Source: Alphaproteobacteria bacterium (GTDB taxonomy: Bacteria; Myxococcota_A; UBA796; GCA-2862545). From it: DNA of 64,000 nucleotides. The notes under the pieces were generated by a model. That model did no database searches and was not told the DNA's origin. It was given only the letters and a program-made list of their open reading frames with translations. Location: assembly GCA_020632885.1 (NCBI GenBank), contig JACKEQ010000006.1:124001-188000 (forward strand), read 5' to 3'. A program made the translations under genes and the position numbers. This document shows, one piece after another, positions 9,701 to 16,278 of this stretch (positions within the stretch are counted from its first letter, which is position 1; the number at the start of each line of letters is the position of its first letter).

Positions 9701-10528
9701 ACACCGATGACCCTGATCCTCCGCGAGGTGCTCGAGTCCGCCGGCAGCCTGGACGACGTCGAGCGCATCCTCCGCGAGCGCACGGGCTTCGTGAGCGAGA
9801 ACGTGCTCGTCGTCGACGCCGACCACGGCAGGGCGGCCCTGTTCGAGGTCACGCCCGCCCAGGTCGAGCGCATCGACGTCACGGGGTCCCTGGGGGTGTC
9901 CAACCACTTCCGGTCCGGCGCCCTGCTCGACGACCCCACGAACCGCCACAGGATGGCGACGTCCACCACGGTCCAGCGGCTCGCGCGGATGAACGAGCTG
10001 CTCCGCACCCACCACGGCGCCCTCGACACCGACGTGGCCCTCCGCGTGCTGGGCGACCGGGCTTCCGAGGGCGGCGAGCCCCTCCCGGACGGACACCGTC
10101 ACGCCCTGGACGCGATGATCGCCACCCATGCCGTGGTCATCGACGCGACGACGCGCACGCTCCGGGTGTCGCGCTTCCCGAACCTCTCGGCGGGCTTCGT
10201 GGAGCTCCGCCTCGACGACCTGCTCGCAGGTGAGCTGCACGCCCGATCCGTCGGGTCCGTGGCGGGCGACGCCCCGACCGCGCTGGCGATGCGCGAGGGG
10301 CGCGAGCTCCTCCGGGCCGCCCGGCGCTCGGGGGCCGCCAGGGCCGACAGCCTGACCGCGCGGGCGCTGATCTCCATGGGCGACCACCCGGAGGCCCACT
10401 TCGAGCGCGGACGTGTGCTGGCCGAGCGCGGGGAGCTCGACGAGGCCCGTGAGCACCTGCGACGCGCGCTGGAGCTGGTGCCCGAGTACGCCCACCAGCG
10501 CGAGCAGATCGAGGCCTGGCTGCGATGA
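6710..10528 (+). CDS. MMPL/RND-type exporter fused to a C45-family Ntn-hydrolase/acyltransferase domain
   Basis: A 1272-residue fusion with a TTG start overlapped by an upstream GGAGG. Residues 1-25 form the first membrane helix. A periplasmic loop and a block of hydrophobic helices follow (about 235-400), then a second loop and a second helix block (about 600-770). This is the duplicated layout of MMPL lipid exporters, with AVDYWIH and AVDYGVF as the paired membrane motifs. From about 790 onward it resembles the acyl-CoA:6-APA acyltransferase/C45 peptidase family: GEPYEMGWR, then LLACTGLLAG with Cys915 as the probable autoproteolytic nucleophile, then HWLLARNFDFEGG and GVNDAGIAIAINASG. The last 60 residues look like a TPR. 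In aryl-polyene clusters the MMPL protein exports or transfers the lipid product; the fused hydrolase is unexpected. It overlaps the next gene by 4 bp. Confidence 0.8.
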   Translation: MNPARVLALAALLVAAVAALAGTRITSDASVLLPNDPALTATLEAARRTAGARALLFAVEPPEDPTRLRDEIHALAEALRALPAIAEVRTGVTTAELEAMGARLGPHTTAFVPADQLAARTSEAGVREALANQASRLSGWGGFLFAASAADDPLDLRPLASGALASDLPGAYLSEGLLRTEGGEALLVAETTREPGAVMPGDPDVAAIEGVLASSGLRVRWFGGLRLAAGTADTVRADVTRTSVVGALLLAAVMALGLRSWRPVAGALGPLGVAAAASTLGAWWASPLHGLQLGFGAALAGLAVDYWIHVYLAASARGGDPREDGEAAVAELSTGLWVSAGSSALAFLVLTRSDLPVVRTLGWTGAAATLGALLGVRLLGPAMYAWVGRSRGDTPWPVLPGAAAVGIGAVLLGFVGMDGTFDADPMALVARPAHVRADEAWFADHHLLGRERGLALFRGPDAHDRAADAQAALHDLHLGPVHGPGSVLPSPAQTARRRAALPPVDVLQARIDAAAAEVGIGPYPGAAQRVHDRAADVPLDLWEGTANAGRSLLGADDALVVVPLADATVVPTFADTLAAVDDVPFVVPSQRARDSLDRARSDLVRFGAFGGLVVLVVLIVRHGRVDRALFALLPAAAALAGSAGVMVLAGVPWNAVSLATLVPVLGLAVDYGVFLAEGHPSAPRAVALSAGTTLAGFLPLALAESPALAGVGLAMGAGVGTAGLVAVVLLPALQRGWPGERTRVWVERLALAAVLAVHLDVGWIALASFTPPLPERQLPREVVVEGDTRSSGPVRLVRTEGIHVLATEGEPYEMGWRARRVTSHLRPRLEEELFDSFTRNVPTPVFRWLITRGSLAAGWSLEEHLLPAHRAEIQGGDDASDDPYWLAGPSYTRKVYYHALHDIGQALVDSPLLACTGLLAGPGATADGHWLLARNFDFEGGVAFDRDKIVRVHRSPDGHSYASVGFAGMIGAVSGVNDAGIAIAINASGSSVPPRPGTPMTLILREVLESAGSLDDVERILRERTGFVSENVLVVDADHGRAALFEVTPAQVERIDVTGSLGVSNHFRSGALLDDPTNRHRMATSTTVQRLARMNELLRTHHGALDTDVALRVLGDRASEGGEPLPDGHRHALDAMIATHAVVIDATTRTLRVSRFPNLSAGFVELRLDDLLAGELHARSVGSVAGDAPTALAMREGRELLRAARRSGAARADSLTARALISMGDHPEAHFERGRVLAERGELDEAREHLRRALELVPEYAHQREQIEAWLR

Positions 10529-12315
10529 GGCGCTGGCCGGGCTGGGACGGTTGGCTGGCGCTGTGCGCGAGCGTCGCCCTCGCGGGCCTCGCCGCCGTGC
10601 GCGCGGTGGGCGACATGGTGGCCCCCGTGGCTCTGGCCGCGCTGGGGACGGCGCTCTACCTCGTGCTCACCCACGCGAGCCGCCGCCGCGAGCGCGAGGC
10701 GTTCCCGGCGCCCGATGGCCTGCGGGTCCTCGTGGTGGTGCCGACCCACGGCAACGCCGGCACGGTCGGGGACGTCGTGCGGGCCTGCCTGACCCATGGT
10801 GCACCGGTCCTCTGCATCGACGACGGCTCGAAGGACGCGTCGGGCGAGGAGGCCCGCGCCGCCGGGGCCACCCTCCTCGTGCACCCACAGAACCGCGGGA
10901 AGGGCGCCGCGCTCGAGACCGCGCTGGACTGGGCGGCCGCGCACGGGTTCTCGCACATCGTCGCCATCGACGCCGACGGCCAGCACCACGCGGACGACCT
11001 CCCGGCCTTCTTCGCCGCCGTGAAGGCCGAGCCCCACGCCATCGTCGCGGGCCTCCGGGACATGTCCGCGGCCCCGAAGGGCGCGGGCTACGCGCGGGCG
11101 AACAGCAACTTCTGGGTCTGGGTGGAGACCAGCCAGCGCATCGGCGACACCCAGTGCGGCTACCGCGCGTACCCGGTGGCCGCGGTGCGCGCGCTCTGCC
11201 TCGTCCCCTCACGCTACCAGTGGGAGGTCGAGGTGCTCGTCCGGGCCGTGTGGGCAGGCATCCCCGTGGTCGACCTGCCCTGCCGCGTCTACTACCCGCC
11301 CGCCGACGAGCGCGTGTCGTCCTACCGGAAGGTGGTGGACACGCTGCGGATCTCCTGGCTCAACGCACACCTCATCGCCGAGCGGGTCCTCTGGCCCCCG
11401 CGCTGGTTCCCGTCGCGACGCACGTGGAAGGGCGGCCACCGCGGCTTCGTGCTCGGGTGGCGCCTGTACCTCTGGGGGCTGCGGGCCTTCGGGCGACGCC
11501 CGGTGCGGCTGGCCCTCGTGCCCCTCGTCGTCTTCTACTGGGTGTTCCTGGGCGCCCAGCAGGCCGGCGTGGACGCGTACCTCACGCGCCGCCTCCCCGC
11601 GGTCGGCCCGCCCGCACGGGCCTGGAAGCGGCTCCAGCTCCTCCTGTCGTTCGCCACGAGCATCGTGGATCGGTTCTGGGTGCTCCAGCGCGGCGCGGAC
11701 GGCCTCGTGCTCGACCGCTCGGGTGTGCCCGGGCTGAAGGAGAAGCTCGAGGCGCACGCGGGCCAGGGGCTGGTGGTGATCAGCGGCCACCTCGGCGCCG
11801 CGGACTTCGCGGGGTCCCTCCTGGCCGAGCGCGGCCGCACACCCCACCTGATGCTCTACGGGTCGCCCGACGACCCCTACGTCACGCTGCTCCGCGATCT
11901 CCCCGACCCACCGCGCCTGATCTTCGTCAACGACGGCGACCAGCACGCCTCCCTGGCCGCCCTGCGTGCCCTGCGCGCCGGAGATGTCGTGGCGGTGAAG
12001 GGCGACCGGGTCGTCGACGGGCGCGCGGCCTCGGTGGACTTCCTGGGGGGCCGGATCCGCCTGCCCACCGGACCCTTCCTGCTGGCCGCGCTCTCGGGCG
12101 CACCCGTGCTGTTCGTGGGGTGCTTCCAGACCGGTCCCGACACGTACCGCTTCGAGGCCGACGGCCCCCACGTCCTCTCCTTCGCGTCCCGGGCGTCGCG
12201 GGAGGAGGACCTCGCGCGTTGGGCACAGCTCTGGGCGGGCGTCCTCGAGCGCTGGACGGAGCTGTACCCCCTGCAGTGGTACAACTTCTTCGATCCCTGG
12301 GACCAGGCCCGGTAG
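10525..12315 (+). CDS. Bifunctional family 2 glycosyltransferase / LpxL-like lysophospholipid acyltransferase
   Basis: Residues about 65-300 are a GT2 domain of the dolichol-phosphate-sugar-synthase kind: VVVPTHGN, the CIDDGSKD metal/nucleotide site, IDADGQHHADD and the acceptor-side QCGYRAYP. Residues about 310-596 resemble the lipid A late acyltransferases LpxL/HtrB: an N-terminal hydrophobic anchor (LALVPLVVFYWVFLGA), the catalytic HX4D motif in SGHLGAADF, and the PTGPFLLA and VLFVGCF segments. Fused glycosyltransferase/acyltransferases of this composition occur in aryl-polyene clusters (ApeK type), where they are thought to help attach the polyene to a lipid carrier. The start overlaps the MMPL gene by ATGA, so the two are translationally coupled. 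Two helices at the extreme N-terminus suggest inner-membrane location. Confidence 0.85.
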   Translation: MRRWPGWDGWLALCASVALAGLAAVRAVGDMVAPVALAALGTALYLVLTHASRRREREAFPAPDGLRVLVVVPTHGNAGTVGDVVRACLTHGAPVLCIDDGSKDASGEEARAAGATLLVHPQNRGKGAALETALDWAAAHGFSHIVAIDADGQHHADDLPAFFAAVKAEPHAIVAGLRDMSAAPKGAGYARANSNFWVWVETSQRIGDTQCGYRAYPVAAVRALCLVPSRYQWEVEVLVRAVWAGIPVVDLPCRVYYPPADERVSSYRKVVDTLRISWLNAHLIAERVLWPPRWFPSRRTWKGGHRGFVLGWRLYLWGLRAFGRRPVRLALVPLVVFYWVFLGAQQAGVDAYLTRRLPAVGPPARAWKRLQLLLSFATSIVDRFWVLQRGADGLVLDRSGVPGLKEKLEAHAGQGLVVISGHLGAADFAGSLLAERGRTPHLMLYGSPDDPYVTLLRDLPDPPRLIFVNDGDQHASLAALRALRAGDVVAVKGDRVVDGRAASVDFLGGRIRLPTGPFLLAALSGAPVLFVGCFQTGPDTYRFEADGPHVLSFASRASREEDLARWAQLWAGVLERWTELYPLQWYNFFDPWDQAR

Positions 12316-12330
12316 CGCAGACCCGACCTG

Positions 12331-12747
12331 TCAGGCGAGCTGGCAGTGCAGGGACCACGCGATGCCGAAGCGGTCCACGACCTTTCCGTAGCGTGCGCCC
12401 CAGAACATGTCCTCGGGCGGCATCACCACGTTCCCGCCCTCGGCGAGGACCGCGAAGCAGCGGTCGAGCTCGTCCGCCTCGGTGACATGCAGGTTCACGC
12501 ACAGGTTGGATCCCGCCTCCACGGTCATGCCGGGCGGAACGTCGGACATCTCGAGCGGGACGCTCCCGACGGTGAGCCGTGCGTACATCACGCCATCGTC
12601 GAATCCGGGGGGGAGCTCGCCGCCGAACATGGCGGGGTCCCAGCCCCTCCGGTCGACGACAGTGGCCCCGAAGGCACGGCCGTACAGCGCGATGGCCTCG
12701 TGACAGTCGCCGTTGAAGTTCAGGAACGGGGTGGCTTCGGTGATCAT
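12331..12747 (-). CDS. VOC-superfamily protein, PhnB-like
   Basis: A 138-residue vicinal-oxygen-chelate protein of the PhnB/3-demethylubiquinone-like group. The ATG at 12747 gives MITEATPFLNFNGDCHEAIA, the usual PhnB opening with the helix that follows the first strand. Later segments are YGRAFGATVV, VMYARLTVGSVPLEMSD, a run around VNLHVTEADELDRCF, and the C-terminal FWGARYGKVVDRFGIAWSLH, all in family order. PhnB relatives often lack demonstrated activity, so no reaction is assigned. It lies 32 bp downstream of the ECF sigma gene on the same strand; sigma genes of this class are commonly paired with small VOC or DGPF proteins, so it is probably part of the regulon or the signal-sensing unit. 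It converges on the glycosyltransferase/acyltransferase gene with 15 bp between them. Confidence 0.85.
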   Translation of the reverse strand: MITEATPFLNFNGDCHEAIALYGRAFGATVVDRRGWDPAMFGGELPPGFDDGVMYARLTVGSVPLEMSDVPPGMTVEAGSNLCVNLHVTEADELDRCFAVLAEGGNVVMPPEDMFWGARYGKVVDRFGIAWSLHCQLA

Positions 12748-12779
12748 CTCGGGTCTCCTGGGTCGCCCCGTCGTTGGGG

Positions 12780-13748
12780 CTACCCTGATAGACCGTGCGA
12801 CCGTCCGGACCTCATCGCCCCTGCTGTACTCTCTGGGTCGATGGTCGAAGGAACACCGAACAAAGGGAACAACGAGGCGGTGTCCAGGAAGCTGTGCACC
12901 GCCGCGATCCGGTCGCCGCGGGTCTCCAGCAGCACGAGCGCCCAGGGCGTGCGGCCCCCGTGGCGGTACTGGGCGAAGCCCGACACCCCGTTGCCCCGCA
13001 CCGGGAGCACGGCGGACCCGCGGCACTCCGCACCGGGACCCGCAAGGAAGGCCGCTACGTGCTCGCGCCCGCGCAGCCAGAGGGGGATGGGTGGCATGTC
13101 GAAGGTGACGTCGTCGACCAACAGCGCGACGAGCGCGTCGAGGTCGTAGCGCGCGAACGCGTCCCGGTACCGGTCGACCACGGCGGTCTCCACGGCGGAC
13201 GGGGCCGGCGGGAGGCCGTCCAGGCGGGCTCGCGCGCGCTGCAGCGCGCTGTTCACCCCGGCCGGTGTCCAGTCCAGGGCGTCGGCCACCTCGGTCGCGG
13301 AGAGGTCGAAGACGTCCGCCAGCAACAGGGCCGCGCGCTGCCGGGCCGGCAGGGTCTGGAGCAGGGTGACGAGCGCGAGATCCACCCGACTGCGCAGAGC
13401 CAGGTGGTCGTCGGGCGCGGGTGCAGCGGACGGCAGCCACGCATCGGGGATCGGGGCCACCCACTCCTCGGACGGCGTCGGCTGGAACGGGCCCGCCGCG
13501 GTTCCGGGTGGGGCCTCCGTGGGCATTCGGCGCTGACGCTGGGCGGCGTCCAGGCACACCCGCGTGGCGATGCGCACGAGCCAGGTCTGCAGCGAAGCGC
13601 GGCCCTCGAAGCTGTCGATCGCGCGGTAGGCCCGCACCAGGGTGTCCTGCACCGCGTCGTCGGCGTCCTGGGGATGGCCCAGCATGCGGTAGCAGTGCGC
13701 ACGGAGCACCGGGCGGTAGCTGTGGAGCTGGTCGGCGAGGCTGGGCAT
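12780..13748 (-). CDS. ECF RNA polymerase sigma factor with C-terminal SnoaL-like domain
   Basis: A 322-residue extracytoplasmic-function sigma factor. Region 2 (residues about 10-80) contains HCYRMLGHPQDADDAVQDT and FEGRASLQTWLVRIATRVC, which contact the -10 element. Region 4 (about 125-180) contains LPARQRAALLLADVFDLSA and a helix-turn-helix ending LQRARARL, which reads the -35 element. The rest (about 190-310) is a SnoaL-like alpha/beta fold (VVDRYRDAFARYDLDALVAL, then DDVTFDMPPIPLWLRGRE). In such sigma factors this domain replaces a separate anti-sigma and modulates activity. No membrane anti-sigma gene is adjacent. It is followed by the VOC gene and faces the tRNA promoter upstream. Confidence 0.9.
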   Translation of the reverse strand: MPSLADQLHSYRPVLRAHCYRMLGHPQDADDAVQDTLVRAYRAIDSFEGRASLQTWLVRIATRVCLDAAQRQRRMPTEAPPGTAAGPFQPTPSEEWVAPIPDAWLPSAAPAPDDHLALRSRVDLALVTLLQTLPARQRAALLLADVFDLSATEVADALDWTPAGVNSALQRARARLDGLPPAPSAVETAVVDRYRDAFARYDLDALVALLVDDVTFDMPPIPLWLRGREHVAAFLAGPGAECRGSAVLPVRGNGVSGFAQYRHGGRTPWALVLLETRGDRIAAVHSFLDTASLFPLFGVPSTIDPESTAGAMRSGRSHGLSG

Positions 13749-13809
13749 CCGGCCGGTTATCCCGAGACGGAGGGCGCGTGCTCGTCATCGCGGAGCTCGG
13801 CGCGTTCCG

Positions 13810-13837
13810 TTGACAGCCCCTCCGCGACAGGCAGAAT
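13810..13837 (+). promoter_or_regulatory. Sigma-70-type promoter for the interrupted tRNA gene
   Basis: A perfect -35 hexamer TTGACA (13810-13815) is followed by a 16-bp spacer and CAGAAT (13832-13837), four of six matches to TATAAT. Transcription would begin near 13844, about 12 nt before the tRNA acceptor stem. A match this good in such GC-rich DNA, exactly placed, argues that the tRNA gene is expressed. Confidence 0.6.
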
Positions 13838-13855
13838 AGCTGTGGCCTACGCCAC

Positions 13856-13979
13856 GGAGGCGGTAGCTCAGCGGTAGAGCACTGGTCTTTCCAGCTCCGC
13901 GCCTGCCTCCTCGGAGGCCAAGCGGAGCTTACTCCAAACTCAGAACCAGGGACGTCGGTTCGAATCCGGCCCGCCTCCA
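13856..13979 (+). tRNA. tRNA gene interrupted by about 51 nt in the anticodon loop; isotype unresolved
   Basis: The body is canonical. Acceptor stem 13857-13863 pairs with 13971-13977 (7 bp), and G13856/C13978 would extend it to 8. U8-A9 follow, then D-arm GCTC/GAGC (13866-13869 with 13877-13880), anticodon stem CTGGT/ACCAG (13882-13886 with 13945-13949), and T-arm GTCGG-TTCGAAT-CCGGC (13954-13970). CCA is not encoded. Between the two halves of the anticodon stem there are 58 nt instead of 7. The extra sequence is structured: a perfect 7-bp stem 13894-13900/13922-13928 encloses a second hairpin. Removing 51 nt restores a 7-nt loop, but the choice of boundary decides the anticodon. CTTTC plus GA gives TTC (Glu-like); CTT plus CAGA gives TCA (UGA-reading). 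No bulge-helix-bulge or group I core is visible. Confidence 0.65.
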
Positions 13980-14004
13980 CTCCCTCCATCGCCCGCGAAG
14001 CCCG

Positions 14005-16245
14005 ATGCACCCGATCCTCGCCGTCGCCCTCCGGAACCAGGCCATCTACGTCCCTGACGGGCATCCCGGGTCGGCAGGGGCGCTGGGTGACACCACCGTC
14101 ATGCTGATCGCCGACCTGCGCCGCCTGGGGTTCACGGTGAGCGAGGCGCTCCTGGAGGCCCTGAACGCGGCCCCGGCCAGCTGGCAGGCCGATGTCCTCG
14201 CGGCGGTGCGCGAGGTGCGGGGGGTCGACCGCAACTGGACGCCGCTCGTGAAGGGCTGGGACGTCCCGACCGGCGAAGACCGGATCGACCACCTCGTCAC
14301 CTGGTTCGTGAACCTGGTCGGCGGGCGCGGGACCACGCTGGCCTGCGGTCACGTCATCCCGCCGGGCACCTTCCCGCTGGAGCGCGACAACGGCTGTCCG
14401 TACTGCGGTACGCCCTTCGTCCACGCATCGCTCGACCTCTCTGGTGAGGGCCAGGGGAGCACGCCGAAGGTCCTCGAGGTCTGGCGTACGCGCGACGCCC
14501 AGGAGCACCTCCAGGCGCTGCTGCGCGCGCAGACACCGCTCGACGCCACCCAGCGCGAGAGCCTCCGCGGCCTGCTCGGTGCGCTCGGCCTGCCCGAGGC
14601 CCCGCGGATCGCGATGAAGAAGACGCGGATGTTCGTGATCGACGCGCTCGTCGCGAGCGGGCGTGGCGACGACGCGCAGGCCCTGTTCGCGTCCCCGACC
14701 GACGTCCTCCGCTACCTCTGGTTCGCCCACACCGGCCACGCCCAGATCGTCGAGCCACGCACCCTGATCCGGCGATCGAAGCGGAACCACCGGTCGCTCC
14801 GCGGCGACCCCGAGCTCCAGCGTGCGGCCGAGCAGAAGGCCCGCGCCGACCTCCGCCTCCACTACACCCGCCCGATGTGCCGCCAGGTGGCGCGCTGGCT
14901 CGAGGGACTCGAGCTCTCCCCCGAGGTGGCGTGCGAGATCATGCACCCCAAGCGCCGGATGTGGGTGCGCTTCATCCGTGCGCTCCGCCTGGTCGAGCTC
15001 GCCCGCGACGCCCGGTTCCCGCGCCTCACCGCCCTGCTCTCCACGTTCCATTCCCGGTCCTACACGGTGCACGCCGGCGAGGTGCAGCGCGCGCTCCTCG
15101 CCGGGGATTCCGCCTCCGCGCTCCGGTTGCTCGAGCAGCGACCCGGGGTGTTCGCACGGTCGCTGTTCTCGTGCATGCTCCACTTCGGACCGGATCCCGT
15201 CGTCGCGTCGTTCAGCCGCGTGCTCGACCGGGTGCCAGCCCGGCTCCTGTTCACCCTGCACAGCATGGCCGAGGCCACCTTCGTGCACGGGAACGCACGG
15301 ATCGTGCGTCCGCTCGGGGGCACGCCGAAGCAGGTCCCCGCCAGCCCCCTGCGCTCCCGGTACACACGCGAGGCGCTGCGGGCGATGCCCTCGCGCGTCG
15401 AGGACCTGTGCGTGCTCGCGATGCAGCGCCGGTTCGCCCGCACCCGCACGCCCGGCGCGCAGACGATGTACATCGATCCCGCCCTGTTCAAGATGCCCGT
15501 GGCGATCGGCGAGCGCTCCGAGACCGTGCAGGACCTGCCCTCCGCGCTGATGGGCACCCGCTTCCCCGTCCAGGGTGACCAGCTCCGCCTGTTCCTCCAG
15601 TGGGGCGTGGGCCTGGCCGCACGGCACCTCGACATGGACCTGAGCTGTCGGGTCGCGTACCCCGATCGCCAGGAGATCTGCGCGTACTACGCCCTCACGG
15701 CAACGGGCTGCAAGCACAGCGGCGACATCCGCGCGATCCCCGATCGGGTCGGCACCGCGGAGTACATCGAGCTCGATCTGGCCGCGCTCCGCGAGGCGGG
15801 TGCGCGCTACGCGGTGTTCCTCTGCAACGCCTACTCCATGGGCGGGTTGGAGCCCGGCCTGGTCGTGGGGTGGATGAACAGCGCCCACCCGATGGCGATC
15901 AGCGCCGAGACCGGCGTGGCCTACGACCCCTCCACGGTCCAACACCAGGTGCGGGTCACCCAGAGCCTCAGCAAGGGCCTGGTGTTCGGGGTCCTCGATG
16001 TCGCGGCGCACGAGGTCGTCTGGCTCGAGATCCCGGCGGCGGGGCAGCTCGCGGCCCAGCTCGACATCGGCCTCGTGGAGCTGCTGCTCGGGAAGCTCGA
16101 CGCGCGGCTGAACATCGGGAACCTGCTCCGCCTGAAGGCCGAGGCCCAGGGGCTCAGGATCGTCGACGAGCCCGGCGCCGACGAGGACTACACCGGGCGG
16201 TGGGGACTGGACGCCGCGGCGGTCTCGGCGCTGCTGATCGACTGA
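14005..16245 (+). CDS. RING-finger-like/TerD-like protein (MXAN_6230/SCO0854 type)
   Basis: A 746-residue cytoplasmic protein. Around residues 112-135 a compact zinc-binding element reads ACGHVIPPG then CPYCGTPF (Cys/His followed by CxxC), resembling a treble-clef or RING finger. The middle (about 140-520) is helical and Arg-rich without a recognised fold. The C-terminal part (about 530-680) resembles TerD stress proteins: LDMDLSCRVAY, CKHSGDI, a YIELDLAAL strand-helix, then YAVFLCNAYS. TerD domains bind calcium through acidic residues and belong to tellurite and stress-response systems. The arrangement matches what I recall of the MXAN_6230/SCO0854 family; no biochemical role is known to me. 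The ATG at 14005 lies 26 nt after the tRNA, so co-transcription with it is possible. Confidence 0.65.
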   Translation: MHPILAVALRNQAIYVPDGHPGSAGALGDTTVMLIADLRRLGFTVSEALLEALNAAPASWQADVLAAVREVRGVDRNWTPLVKGWDVPTGEDRIDHLVTWFVNLVGGRGTTLACGHVIPPGTFPLERDNGCPYCGTPFVHASLDLSGEGQGSTPKVLEVWRTRDAQEHLQALLRAQTPLDATQRESLRGLLGALGLPEAPRIAMKKTRMFVIDALVASGRGDDAQALFASPTDVLRYLWFAHTGHAQIVEPRTLIRRSKRNHRSLRGDPELQRAAEQKARADLRLHYTRPMCRQVARWLEGLELSPEVACEIMHPKRRMWVRFIRALRLVELARDARFPRLTALLSTFHSRSYTVHAGEVQRALLAGDSASALRLLEQRPGVFARSLFSCMLHFGPDPVVASFSRVLDRVPARLLFTLHSMAEATFVHGNARIVRPLGGTPKQVPASPLRSRYTREALRAMPSRVEDLCVLAMQRRFARTRTPGAQTMYIDPALFKMPVAIGERSETVQDLPSALMGTRFPVQGDQLRLFLQWGVGLAARHLDMDLSCRVAYPDRQEICAYYALTATGCKHSGDIRAIPDRVGTAEYIELDLAALREAGARYAVFLCNAYSMGGLEPGLVVGWMNSAHPMAISAETGVAYDPSTVQHQVRVTQSLSKGLVFGVLDVAAHEVVWLEIPAAGQLAAQLDIGLVELLLGKLDARLNIGNLLRLKAEAQGLRIVDEPGADEDYTGRWGLDAAAVSALLID

Positions 16246-16278
16246 GGGGCCTGGCTCACCCAGAGCATCCCTGACATA

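Noticed and set aside
6497..10495. A 1332-codon open frame on the minus strand opposite the MMPL-C45 gene.
   Set aside because: Its translation is a low-complexity His/Arg/Gly/Gln-rich string typical of the antisense frame of a very GC-rich gene; the plus strand has clear family motifs.
13887..13944. An archaeal-type bulge-helix-bulge intron or a minimal group I intron in the tRNA.
   Set aside because: No 4-bp central helix with two 3-nt bulges can be drawn, and about 51 nt is far below the size of a group I core.
13857..13978. The interrupted tRNA as a canonical tRNA-Sec with a long variable arm.
   Set aside because: The D-arm has 4 bp with a normal loop, and the extra sequence lies inside the anticodon stem, not between anticodon and T arms; only the possible UCA loop and the 8-bp acceptor resemble tRNA-Sec.
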